From Polyodon spathula (taxonomy: Eukaryota > Chordata > Actinopteri > Acipenseriformes > Polyodontidae), in assembly GCF_017654505.1 (NCBI RefSeq), contig NC_054547.1:26115975-26179974 (forward strand): a DNA stretch of 64,000 nucleotides. Direction: 5' to 3'. Positions 22,490 to 33,759 of this stretch are shown in pieces (positions within the stretch are counted from its first letter, which is position 1; every line of letters begins with the position of its first letter). The notes under the pieces were generated by a model. It did no database searches and was not told the origin of the DNA. It was given only the letters and a program-made list of their open reading frames with translations. A program made the translations under genes and the position numbers.

Positions 22490-24031
22490 CAATGCCTATA
22501 GAAAGTCTACACCCCCTTTCAAAATTTTCACCTTTGTTGTCTTATAGCCTGGAATTAAAAAGGCATTAAAATTTTAGTTTTTTTTCCATTTATCTACACA
22601 TCCTACCCCGCAACTTCCAAGTGAAAAATATTCTAGAAATTTGTAGAAAAATAATAAAAAATAAAAGCTGAAATAGCTTGGTTGGATAAGTGTCCGCCCC
22701 CTTTGAAATAGCAATCCTAAATTAGCTCAGATGTTACCAATCACCTTCAAAATCACACACCAAGTTAAGTGGCCTCCACCTGTGTTAAATTGTAGTGATT
22801 CACATGATTTCAGGATAAATTCAGCAGTTCCTGTAGGTTCCCTCTGCTGGGTAGTGCATTTCACTCAACCATGAGCACCAAGGTGCTTTTAAAAGAACTC
22901 CGGTACAAAGTTGTTGAAAGGCACCGATCAGGGGATGGGTATAAAAAATATCAAAGGCTTTGAATATGCCTTGGAGCACGGTCAAGACGATTATTAAGAA
23001 GTGGAAGGCGTACGGCACCACCAAGACCCTACCTAGATAAGGCTGTCCCTCCAAATTGGATGACCGAGCAAGAAGGAGACCAATGGCAACTTTACAAGAG
23101 CAACAGACTTTTATGGCCAAGACTGGTCAAAGTGTACTTGTGACACAAGCACACAAATCTGGCCTGTATGGTAGGGTGGCAAGAAGGAAGCCATTACTCA
23201 AGAAAGCCCACCTTGAATCCCATTTGAAGTATGCAAAAAAACACTCAGCAGATTCTGTAGCCATGTGGCAAAAAGTGTTGTGGTCTGATGAAACTAAAAT
23301 TGAACTTTTTGGCCTAAATGTTTTTGGCGCAAACCCAGCGCATTACCCATCACCATCCTTACTGTAAAGCATGGTGGTGGCAGCATCATGTTATGGGGAT
23401 GTTTCTCATCGGCAGGGACTGGGGCACTTGTCAGGATAGAAGGGAAAATGAATGGAACAAAGTACAGAGAAGACCTTGAGGAAAACCTGCTGCCCTCTGC
23501 AAGAAAGCTGAAACTGGGACAGTAGTTCACCTTTCAGAATGACAACGACCCAAAGCACACAGCCAAAGCTACACTGGAGTGGCTAAGGAATAAAAAAGGT
23601 AAATGTCCTTGAGTGGCCCAGTCAGAGCCCCAACCTAAATCCAATCGAAGATTTGTGGCATGACTTGAAGATTGCTGTCCATCAATGCTCCCCAAGGAAC
23701 TTGACAGAGCTTGAACAGTTTTGTAAAGAAGAATGGTCAAATATTGTCAAATCTAGGTGTGCAACGTTGGTAGAGACCTATCCCAAAAGACTTACAGCTG
23801 TAATTGCTGCCAAAGGTGTTTCCATCAAGATTGAACTCAGGGGAGGAGACTTATCCAATTATGATCTTTCACTTTTTCTTATTTCTTAAAACTTTCTTCC
23901 CCTTAACAGTGTGGAGTATGGTGTATAGATAAGTGGAAAAAAATCCTCATTGAAATGCATGAAACTCTGAGGCACTGACACAACAATATGTGAAAAAAGT
24001 TCAAGGTGGTGTAGACTTTCTATAGGCACTG
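22490..24031 (+). mobile_element. full-length decayed Tc1-like transposon with IR/DR ends (1542 bp)
   Basis: The ends CAATGCCTATAGAAAGTC and GACTTTCTATAGGCACTG are near-perfect inverted repeats flanked by TA on both sides (22488-22489 and 24032-24033). A second, inner direct-repeat motif (GGATAAGTGTCCGCCCCCTTT, about 22684) echoes the outer AGTCTACACCCCCTTT and has a counterpart ACTTATCC near 23851, which is the IR/DR layout of Tc1 elements such as Sleeping Beauty. Between them is a transposase pseudogene. Both ends are present, so this is a complete dead insertion. Confidence 0.88.
22871..23889 (+). pseudogene. Tc1-like transposase pseudogene
   Basis: It starts MSTKVLLKELRYKVVERHR and has GDGYKKYQRL followed by a stop, so the N-terminal DNA-binding domain is broken early. 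Frame changes then separate a central block with TGQSVLVTQAHKSGLYG, RKPLLKKAHLE and [11 protein letters not shown] (first catalytic Asp) from later blocks with DNDPKHTAKATLEW (second Asp) and SPNLNPIEDLW (Glu kept, the usual PD changed to PN). The last 79 codons (FCKEEW, TYPKRLTAVIAAKG) are open to 23889. Several indels and stops make it non-functional. Confidence 0.8.
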
Positions 24032-25500
24032 TACCTTTCCTGTGACTGTCACGAGGAAGCTGCCTAGCATGATGAAAGAGTAACTATACATCTTCATGGC
24101 AACTTCATTTCCATGCCAAACTTGTTTAAAACTACCTTAGTTATACTAAACAATAATGTGCTTGTGTGAAATGACGTTTGATTGGGATATGTGGACTGAA
24201 TGTCTTGACATCTCATCCCTAAATGCACCAGTACATAAAAGAATGTTGCTGTTAGTTTTTTTCTTACCGACTACAAAAATGGGACCTTTCATTTTTTCAA
24301 CTTGTGCTGTTTACACATAACACTCCTGGATTTTTACAGATTAGGCTGTGGAATGGTACAATTACAATATGGCCTTGTTGCAACTTTTTTTACAGAATGG
24401 CAAGATTATCCACATTGACACACAAGCAATGTATGGATCAAATCTGGCCTCAGGGAACACGATTACACATAATAAAAGGTGACTCAAATCACAAAGGATT
24501 CCTTCACCAATGTTTCTAAGTAACCTTAAGCACAAATTGCCCTTATCTGAAATGTACTAAACTGAATAACTCCTATTGGAATTGAAAACTTGGTTGCCTT
24601 TCTAGAAAGGAGAATCCGCTCAAAACCAATACGTCATTAGCAAGCGCCATAAAGGCTCCCTGTGGCCTTCACTCATGTCACGTCTTTTGTTTTTGCAGCA
24701 TGCCTTGTCCTGGGGGGAGATGGCCCTGAGTGCCACTTCCTATGTCCGGCACTAGGATGCATGATATCGTTTGGGTTTCTCCAGCCGGCATCGTGCAGAT
24801 AGCTGTCAAGCACCCACGTATTATCATTCATCATTAAATTGTCTGTTCAAATGCAAATCAATAAATCATCATATTGCAAATTCTCCATTCTGAATTGCTA
24901 AACCTGACCTTAAGGAGACATTTAAAAATAGAGAAAAATTACACATTTCCATGCATTTTCCTCCTGTGTTATCTCTCCAGTGTTGCTAATGTATTTACAC
25001 AAAGTATTCTGTATTCGTGAGGGAGCGTAAAGTTTTCAGCTTTTTTCACACCAGGATGAAGAGCAGTGAGCACGTCAAAATATATAGTAATAGGTGTAAA
25101 GGACTTCACTTGTTTTAAGGTTCATTTACACCCTTTTGAAAGCAGACCTAGAACAGTACTTACATGCAATTTTTATTATTTTACAGAAATAAAATACAAA
25201 ACCCTAACTCCCGCATGGAGTTCTAAAATATACTTTTTACATCAAGTCCTAACTTTATCGGACAGCTAAGCCATTTACTGATTTTAAAACACAATTCTCA
25301 TGTTTACACAACACGCAAAATGTTTTAAACAGTACTCTTTTTTCCCAGGCTTGACACACAGATGTACATACCCTGACAGCCTCTTGCCTTCACACAGACT
25401 GCCCTAACTGCAGGGTTTCCCCTGCTCTTATTCAGGGTGTATTCAGCCTCAGGTGCTTCCAGTTATAATGGAACCTGGTGATTCCCCTCTGGCTTCTGGT
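24032..25500. other. no recognised transposon; possible exon or conserved element near 24.7 kb
   Basis: A GC-balanced block at about 24590-24900 stands out from AT-rich surroundings and is treated in a finding. Otherwise I see only short frames without motifs. Confidence 0.35.
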
Positions 25501-25518
25501 AACCTCGTGGCATAGTGG

Positions 25519-25556
25519 GAAATGTAGTCCTGCAGCACCCTCCTGGACTACATTTC
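25519..25556. other. 12-bp perfect hairpin with ACTACATTTC motif
   Basis: GAAATGTAGTCC (25519-25530) and GGACTACATTTC (25545-25556) are exact inverted copies with a 14-nt loop. The motif resembles the ACTACA...CCC element of some vertebrate promoters. Function is unknown. Confidence 0.6.
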
Positions 25557-25589
25557 TCCTCTCCTCCCCCTACTCTGCCACATAGGGTA

Positions 25590-27360
25590 AAACAAATGTA
25601 TTTATGGCATCCACAAAAGTACAAAGCCTCCAAGGACTGTTCTCACACAATGGTTTGAAAGAAACATTTTACCCAGAAAAGCATTCACTTGTCACAGTGA
25701 GCCCTGGTGATGGGCTTAAAGGTATTGTCCCCAAGGTTTTAAACATTTCCTCTCGTTTATTAGATTCAGTTCCAATTTTGCTGCTCACTTTATCATTGTG
25801 CAATGAACTTTTCAATACCAACACATTTTCTTCACTCTCTGAAGGCAGAGCTTTAAGTAATAGAGCATCCGTCTCTTCCATATTAGTCCACACCAATTAA
25901 CAGCCTCCCATGTGTTCTATGTTGGACATCATTGCAGTCCCTTCTCAATCAGTACTCCTCTTAACTTGCCTTTCAAAGTTAAGAAAACATACTAGAAATG
26001 AAAACATGATTTAATCAGTGACAATGAATATGTTTCTGTAGCTAATTAAAAATAGAATGGATTTATCAAACCGTAATGACCACATCTTTAAGTACAGGTA
26101 GGTAGGTTGTTGTAGCTGTTAATTTTTTTAGTTTGGATTTTGTCTGTAAATGTATTGTACTAGAAACAGATTCTGTGGAGAGCATTGTTTTTGATGATTA
26201 TATTGATAATTTGCCTACATGGGATGGTCAAAATGCAAACACAATAAAAATACATTTGTTGGTACTTAGCATATTGGAATATTTTATAATGATCTGAACA
26301 GTTGTGGATCTGAATACCAATCTTTTGCGCATACAGTTCCCATAAAAAAGTATTCTGCTTTCTTAAGACAGCAGAATATTGTAAGCCTATAGCATTGCTT
26401 AGAATAAGTATAAGCACATCTGAGTGCAAATCTGAATGTAATCCATGAAGAGAATCTTCATGGATGCATACATCTGTTTAATACAAAGTTAATGCTACTG
26501 TACAAAATATGTGTCTAAAATGTGCTATTAAAATACTAACCTACAATATATGTTTTCTTTAATTAACAAATTATTTCATGAAAAAAAAAAAAAATGTTGG
26601 AAAAAAATGCATACCTGCACTTAGACTAACATCATTTTTTAGGAGGGACCACCAAATGATGGTCCTCTAAGAGTTTGTGCATGTTAGTGAGATATGTTAT
26701 ACAATTTAAACAAAACCTGGAAACTAGTTAGCGTTAAAAAAAAATAATAAAAAAAGAAGTTCACGTGCTAAAGGCAATTTTGACTAAACTCCCCTAAAGA
26801 TGAGCTATAACAGCATTTTATATTTAATTAAAGTTGGGAGGAGATGGAATGCAGACGTTTTTATTGTTCCTCTGACAACCCAGCAAATGACTTACTAGAT
26901 GTATAATTATATTACCTGAAGATGAGATATGCAGCAGGCTTCCAGCTGTTTACAAAGTAAATCAACAGTTGTAAATTATACAGTGCATGCCTGTGGTTTA
27001 AAATTTTATGGCAGCTGTTTTGGAATGAAGGGCACTGTGAGTAAACCGCCTGTAGAGGGTAAAGGTGCATCTGTGAGGCTGGAGGCATATCAGCATCAAG
27101 GCAAGTAATGTGGTTCTTAATTGGTGATCACAGGCACTATTCATTAAACATTTTGTTACATTTAATACTGTTTGACAGGGTGCAGCTGTACTGGAGATGA
27201 GGAGTAGATAGATATGTAACGGTGCCTTGTTTAAAAGCAATATATTTTGGGGGGAATGGAGGGAGGGTGGGAGATCCATATTATAAAGTAACATGTGCAA
27301 ACACAGGTAGAATAATAAAAAGAAACAAATAGCAAAATCCTAAGGGCCTGTGGAAGGGTA
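25590..27360. other. no recognised gene or transposon
   Basis: A poly(A) run lies at 26580-26594. Open frames of up to 100 codons are without motifs. Nothing is supported. Confidence 0.35.
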
Positions 27361-27364
27361 GAGT

Positions 27365-27660
27365 TGTGGCCAAAGCAGTGGGAATTGTAAACACATGAGT
27401 CTTATTTAAAGGAGATTGCAGTTAAGCATGTCTCTGTCAAAGTTTATTGCAAACAAAAGATTTTAACAAAACAAAGAAAATGCCCAAGCATAGGCTTTCA
27501 AGCTGACCTTGTACCAGGAGCACAACCTTCTGCTCTGGCCTGTATTGTACAAATGACTTGGTATTATCTGAGAAGCTGTCTCCCAATTACTACTTCTATT
27601 ATATGTGGTCAAGTCAAATTAGCATTTAATTATCCAAACTGACTTGACCACATTCTCACT
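27365..27660 (-). mobile_element. LTR copy C of the hairpin-LTR family
   Basis: In minus orientation an ATATAATAG TATA-like box (revcomp of about 27596-27604) is followed by a ~150-bp region and AATAAA (revcomp of 27443-27448) within TTTGCAATAAACT, the same setting as copy B. A perfect 14-bp hairpin (ATGTGGTCAAGTCA at 27603-27616, TGACTTGACCACAT at 27640-27653) sits at the promoter-proximal end. After the hairpin CACATTCT is shared with copy A. The ends and a duplication are not resolved. Confidence 0.45.
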
Positions 27661-27871
27661 TGTTTTTTTTTCTTTTATAAAGTTCCCATCTAATATTATG
27701 CAGACTAACAAACCAGAAACATTCTCATGTGGTTGGCTTGTCTGCCTATTGGAAGGGACCTGACACAGTACACAGATTTCAACAAAAAGGCCTTATTTTC
27801 TTTTCTTACAAATATGGTAGAAAAACACAAATAAACATGCATATCTTGCTACAGTGGATTTATTGTGTTTT

Positions 27872-27873
<2 letters not shown>

Positions 27874-27903
<30 letters not shown>
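27874..27903. repeat. poly(T) tract
   Basis: A 30-bp T run. Confidence 0.95.
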
Positions 27904-27908
<5 letters not shown>

Positions 27909-28438
27909 CAGTGTTTAAAAAGGTAACATATTTTGTGACATTCATAACCTATAAAGAGAACCGCAAAAATGGTGTTCTGGCTAGTTCATGACATTGTTCC
28001 TATCAACTAAACATGACTGTAAATACTGGATTATACATTCTGAAGAAATAAATCATACAAAACTAAGTGCCACATTTTCAAAGTGTTTCAACTCATTTTT
28101 TCAACCTGGCAAAAAAAAAAAAGGAATTGAGGAGCTCCTAATTGAGCACAGATTACTATGTATTAGTTGTTGTTTCTCAGAAAATTCTTTGATGAAAATT
28201 TCAGTGTTAAGTTTTTATCAATGTCTTAATTATAATGTGGTTTGTGATGTTGCTTATATTTTAAGGGTTGGTGCTAGCTTCACCTCCAGGAATAAAGATC
28301 CCTTAACCAGTCCTATTGTAAATAATTAGAATTACAGTGGTGGCTTGACCAAAGTGTAAATAAGTCAATAGTATAACGTAATCTAGCAACATAGACAATG
28401 TTCAGGAAAGAGTGTAGGAGTAAATAATAAAACTAAAA

Positions 28439-28779
28439 GGTAGCATTTTACCTTAAATGTCTCTAATTACTGTGTATTTACATGGTAATTACATAGTAAA
28501 TACATGTGTACTAACACAATTACAATGTTATTATGCATAGTTACAATGCACATAACACTTTATATGTACAGGCACAATTGTATCAGAAAAGGATTAGATG
28601 GGTTAGATTTAGAGTTACGGTTAGGGTAAGGGTTAGAGTTATATCATGCAATAACAAGTACACATTGGGTACATTGTAACTATGCATAATAACATTGTAA
28701 TTATGTGTAAGTACACATTTAATAAGTAACTAATATGTGAATAAACAGTAATTAGCTAGACTTAATGTAAAGTGTTACC
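28439..28779. mobile_element. palindromic MITE with ~115-bp terminal inverted repeats
   Basis: The right arm, reverse-complemented, begins GGTAACACTTTACATTAAG and matches the left arm GGTAGCATTTTACCTTAAA, through ACAATGTTATTATGCATAG, almost identical in both arms. The centre (about 28615-28645) holds GGTTAGGGTAAGGGTTAGAG. Flanking AACTAAAA (28431-28438) and AACTAAAG (28780-28787) match at 7 of 8 bases, suggesting an 8-bp duplication as in hAT-derived elements. It is non-coding. Confidence 0.75.
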
Positions 28780-28799
28780 AACTAAAGAAACTAATCACT

Positions 28800-28905
28800 G
28801 ATCTTCACTGGGGATTCCTCCAAGGGTCGGTGGGATCGGTGCTGAGCTGTTGTGGGAAGTTGGTATGGTGAGGGAATATAATTGGACGTTCTAAATTTTA
28901 ATAAT
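28800..28905 (+). mobile_element. SINE 3'-tail remnant
   Basis: TGAGCTGTTGTGGGAAG, GAGGGAATATAATTGGAC and TTCTAAATTTTAA match, with changes, the 3' part of the SINE at 59464-59820 (TGAGCTGGGTGGGGAA, GAGGGAACATAATCGGAC). The tRNA-derived head is missing. Confidence 0.5.
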
Positions 28906-30297
28906 ACAAATAAATAAATAATCAAGTTTTAAAATGTGGATTTAAGAGTTTGGTAAATGTTGCTAGGTAGAAACACAAAACCACTGTTCTAATTGAAAGT
29001 TGTAATTAGTTATCTCAACACCCTTAGTCACTTTGAAGATTTCAGACTCTTGACTGACCAGATTTCGAACCGAGACACGTGTAAGTGGAGAAAAAAATTG
29101 CTACTGTTAACACAATAGCTGTCCATCGCTATGAATTTCCTTATTCCCACCCTCCCGAACCACTGATTTGTCAACTTCATACTGAATCTAACCCCCACCC
29201 CCCTGGGATCTGTAGCAAACAGCTATTGGTTAGAAAGCAGAGTAAATTATCAAGTCTTTCATTCACTGTAACTGCAATGCTATATTATAATACAGGTGTC
29301 TTTGATACTGGATAAAGTAGGACAATCAGACAAATGAAAATGATACACAACAAGTTTGAAATTGTGTGTTGCTGAATTTGCTTGACTGGAGATGAAACAA
29401 AGACAAATCTACATATGGCGAAAGAAAACAGGTTAATACAGATGCTATGTAGGATGTATAATGCACTGTTAATTATTCCTTTTTAAATCCTTTCAAGTAC
29501 CAATTGTCAGTGGTTTACACAGTTATCACTGGAATTTATAGTAGTAGTGTTACATCTATATGTTGATGTATTTTGACAATGCACTTCATTTACTTGAACC
29601 AATTATTTAGAAATTTTATAAAACAGAATTTAGTTTATATTAGTAGTTTAACTAGAAATGAAAAACACTCTCAAATTATTAATGGAATAAATTGTTCCGA
29701 AACTAAACCTGTGTATTTTCTTTATTTATTGGTGCAGAGCATGTAGGAAAACAAAATAAATAAATAAATAAATAAATACATAAATAAATAAATGAAAAAC
29801 AATTGTAAAAAAAAGTATTTTAAAAACACAAAAAAGGTGTTTTCCTAAAATTGAAGTTGCAAAAAGGAGGAAATGACTTTTACACCAATGCAACCTATAG
29901 AGTGATTTTTACTGTACTTCAGCGACATTGTTTTAATTTGCTAGTGAGGAGATTTGCTTCGACAAGGCCTGGAGTTGGCATGTCTATTGCAAACTCCAGG
30001 GAGTTCTACCTCATTGTGTTCTAATCCTTCTCATAAATAACCATCAACAACTAATCTAGCATCCCCAAGTCATGCCTGTCCCTGCCCAGCTTGTTCCAAT
30101 TGTTTGGCCTGTCAGGTCAAGATGATTTGTGTTCCTGTTTGGTTTTGGAAGGTCACTTATCACTATGCATTGGTGTTTTATTTAATATACTGAGCTGTTG
30201 GCTGTGTGACTCCAGTAGTCACTTTTAAAAGACATATCCTACATATGTAGCTAATGTTACCATAACATCATACCTTATACCTATATGTACATTTTAA

Positions 30298-30373
<76 letters not shown>

Positions 30374-31018
30374 TTTGGATTTTGATTCCAGTAGCCATTG
30401 AGAACAGAAAAAAGTCTGGTTTTGTCTCTTGAGATTGTAACCCAGGGCCACAAATCTTTTGTGTCTGTCACACTGTCCTAACCCACAATTCATTTCAAAA
30501 GAACAAGTAGGAAGAAAGGAATACATTTGTGTTAACTCATAAGCAGACAGTTAGAAAAGCAATTTCATGCTTCAGGGGGTGGACAAGGAATTTTTGCAGC
30601 CTCATGTTGATTAATTGGGCTTTTTCAAGAACAAAAGGAACAAGTAAGAAAATTAATTATCTATACAATATGCAAATATGTGACCACCACAAGGCAATTG
30701 TTAATAGAGTCTGCAGCATTCTGTCATTGATAGCTGGTGCTTTTCCAAGCCAGGAGTGCCCACTGTGAACAAATTCCACAGCTGTTTTAATAGAAGCTGT
30801 GATACTTTAGATCAAATCTAGATTACATATAGAATCGCTTATCAAATTGTGATTAAATTACTAAATTTGTATTCTATACTTTTCTGTATGGAATGTCATG
30901 GTCTTCAACTATTTCATCACACTGATGGCTCTATTTTAAATTTTACAGCTGTGGCAGGGGCTGTATATTGCTAGCATACTTGTAAGCAGTGCCAGGCATA
31001 TGAGCAAGACTGGTAAAT
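28906..31018. other. no recognised gene; simple repeats
   Basis: (AAAT)n at about 29753-29792 and (AT)n at 30300-30370. No coding motif or transposon terminus is recognised. Confidence 0.4.
30300..30370. repeat. (AT)n microsatellite
   Basis: A ~71-bp pure dinucleotide run. Confidence 0.95.
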
Positions 31019-31023
31019 AATGA

Positions 31024-31732
31024 TGTAACAGGGAGAGATCTGTGCTGACTCTGCTGGTGTGTTCATGGGCTGCAGGAAGAGGGCGGCAGTCGTCCAACAA
31101 CCGCCTGTGAGTCATGGCAGTGACACGGGGAGGTGGGAAAGTGGGTGTGTAGACTTTCCCCCTCTCTGAATGGCTGAGAGGCGCGTCTTGGGAGATTGTT
31201 AGCCCTATAAATTAACGCTCCGTTGTTTCCTCAGGTCTGCCCACTTAGACGCAACGAGAGTGCGGAAGCACTGATCCAGGACCGGGAATTAGGCGAAACA
31301 AAGAGTTTCATAGCGAGACAGAGAGAGCGGGGAACCCTTGGGCAGACCCTGACGTATTGTGACAGAACAGGCTAGTTAGCCTACAGAGTAGGACGGTGAT
31401 CCGGGTCGTGCGGGTAGCGAAGACCGGGATAACGCTGCCGAGTGCAGCACCTTTTATTTGTAGTTTTATTACTGCTTTATTTTCCATTGTTCTTTTCGCC
31501 TTCTGTTTTCATTATTATTTCTTTGAACACCTGCGAGTGCACTTGCTGTTCACGTACCAGCTGTGGTATTTCCGTGGTGCTGTCTATCATCGTTGATAGG
31601 CAGCCCACGGTCAACAGTGCCCTATGCCGGAAAAAGCAAGAACTGTTTGAAAATAAAACTGGGCACCTGTGTGGTGTTTTCAAGTACACCTGTCTGTCTC
31701 CTAGTCAGTGAATTACCCACACCCCTTCCACA
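31024..31732 (+). mobile_element. solo LTR (709 bp) with 5-bp target duplication
   Basis: It begins TGTAACAGGGAGAG and ends CCCCTTCCACA (TG...CA) and is flanked by perfect AATGA copies at 31019-31023 and 31733-31737. A TATA box (CCTATAAATTAACG, about 31204-31212), a ~440-bp downstream region and a polyadenylation signal (AAAATAAAAC near 31651) give a U3-R-U5 order. No internal retroviral sequence follows, so the provirus or retrotransposon was lost by LTR-LTR recombination. Small frames inside it (66-89 codons) are not real genes. Confidence 0.85.
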
Positions 31733-31737
31733 AATGA

Positions 31738-32552
31738 CCTAAGCAGACAATAAGTCATATAGAACACGCATAATACAAAATACTCGACATGCCAAATCAA
31801 ATACTACAACAATCGGAAAACAATCTGATTCTTTTGGTTTTAGTCAGCCAGTTGTTTTAAAACTACAGAATGAACTGGATGGTGCAAACCTTGCATCCTG
31901 ACTAGCACAATGTCTATGGGATCTTATACAGCTTAACATTTCTTACAACAGAGATTATTAAGGTTGGTTAGAATTAGGATGATCATACGCAGAGGGACTG
32001 CATGTTATGTTACTGGCAACAGGAAAAGTCCTTCCCATCCCACCTGCATTAAATCAAAGCCCTAAATGAACTGGAACTCCTTTATTTGCCATGGATTGGG
32101 CCCCTGGGAGTTGTAGGTTTACATTTCATAAGTAACCGCAAAGCATTTTTGGTTTGCCTTGGTGAAAAAAATGATAATTGATAAACCACAGGTAGACAGT
32201 GCATCATAAAAAACAAATGTGTGTTTTGTAGGTTTGCTAGTTATGTCTGACAGTTTATTATTGATAAATTAGTTTTCCCAAGATTGTAAATGAAATGTAG
32301 TAATAAACATTCTGTATGCAATGTATGATATTTGTTTCCTGTGAATTTGGCAGTAGTGAAAGATTGCCACAGAACATTAAACAGTTTTATTAAAAATATT
32401 AAATTAAAAGCTACATTTAAGGAAATGTTACTGCATGGCATTTGACCATTTTTATGTTTACTCACATCTCAGAACTTGTCAGGCTTATTTCATCCCAGTG
32501 AATGCACTCGCCAGATTTTAAAGATCGATTGGTATTAAACAAGGTATGAGAC
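31738..32552. other. no recognised gene or transposon
   Basis: AT-rich DNA with short frames only. Confidence 0.35.
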
Positions 32553-32555
32553 ATT

Positions 32556-32734
32556 GGTTGAGACCAAATCAAAACTTTGACAAGCTTCTAATCGCACTTA
32601 ACAAAACTGTATTTATTAGCATTTCCTTTTTATGAGTAGAAGAAATAAAATACTTAAAAAAAAGAAAATACTATTAAATACAGTTTTGTTAAATGTGATT
32701 AGCAGGTTGTCAAAGTTTTGATTTGGTCTCAACC
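32556..32734. mobile_element. MITE (179 bp) with ~60-bp inverted repeats, Harbinger-like termini
   Basis: The left arm GGTTGAGACCAAATCAAAAC is matched by the right arm ending GATTTGGTCTCAACC, and pairing extends over about 60 bp per arm. ATT is duplicated at 32553-32555 and 32735-32737. The terminal core AGACCAAATCAAA is identical to that of the Harbinger element at 59824. The centre is A-rich and non-coding. Confidence 0.75.
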
Positions 32735-32736
32735 AT

Positions 32737-33146
32737 TGTGAACAAGCTGGCCTGAGTAGTGACTAACGTCAGACCCAGAAGAAACACGTACAGCACTGCG
32801 AGTGAAACGGTGACGACGAAGACTTGCTTGCAGCGGTTTATTGCAAATAAAGTTTAAACAAACAAAAACAATTTGTAAAAGAAAACGACGCATTGGCCAA
32901 AACAGACCAACATTAAACAAACAGTGGACGAACAGACAAACAAACAAACTGAGTCAGAACAAACACACAAGTACCATGCTGGTCTTACAGCATGAAATAG
33001 CAATTGTAATATTTCTCTCTTTTAGTTTTTAATTGTCTCCCGTTCTCAAATCACCAAACACACAACCCCAAGTGAGTGAAATGAGCATCTATATATTGTT
33101 GTGCCGGGATTCAATTACTAATTAATTATTCACTTGAATCCCAACA
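32737..33146 (-). mobile_element. LTR copy B of the hairpin-LTR family
   Basis: In minus orientation it starts TGTTGGGATTCAAGTG, has TATATAGATGC (revcomp of about 33088-33098) and AATAAA (revcomp of about 32840-32846), and ends in ...AGCTTGTTCACA. It shares with copy A the ends (TGTGAACAAGCT versus TGTGAACAGGCT on plus) and the block around CCATGCTGGTCT...CAGCATG...TAGCAATTGT. A hairpin GGGATTCAA/TTGAATCCC (about 33109-33142) lies at the promoter-proximal end. It directly abuts the MITE. No target duplication is seen. Confidence 0.55.
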
Positions 33147-33149
33147 GGT

Positions 33150-33758
33150 GAACTAATTTGTGCAATCCTTTGCAAACTTCACTCCCGTAATTCATCCCTG
33201 CTATGGTAGTTTAGTTACCACTGTTCATTTCAAACAAATTTTGTATGCAAATGTACGAATCTCATTTTAATATCAAAGTTTCACTCTTACCCGTGATTAT
33301 TTCTTATTTTTTCCCTGATTTACGACTTCTCTTTGTGCTTGTTATTTTACATATGTCTCTCATTGGTGTAGATTCAACAAGCTGTTTGTATGTGAAACTT
33401 CCAGTTTAAACATTTGCAGGCTTTTAGTTACTTTAAAATAAATCTTAAAATATAAAATGAACATTTTTTTTTTTTTAAATGTATTAGTCTATATTAAATA
33501 GCAATGGCAATAAACACATTTTGGTTTGGTTTCTTTTATATTTTAGGGTGCTTTATTTTAAGCTGCACATCAGTAATGGAAGGAAAATACAGATCACAAC
33601 ACATCATTGCAGAGTTCTTTAATTAAACACAAACTGAAATTTTATTCTCTGTAATTATGTAGTGCATAGTGTAGGAACAATTAAATAATTAATAATTTAT
33701 CTGATTGAATGTCTATCTGGGTTGATTAGTTCTCTTACTAACAATATTTAAATTGACG
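33150..33758. other. no recognised gene or transposon
   Basis: AT-rich DNA, a short poly(T) near 33464, no motifs. Confidence 0.35.
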
Positions 33759-33759
33759 T

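Noticed and set aside
28610..28650. Interstitial telomeric repeat
   Set aside because: Only a few degenerate TTAGGG-like units, located at the centre of a palindromic MITE.
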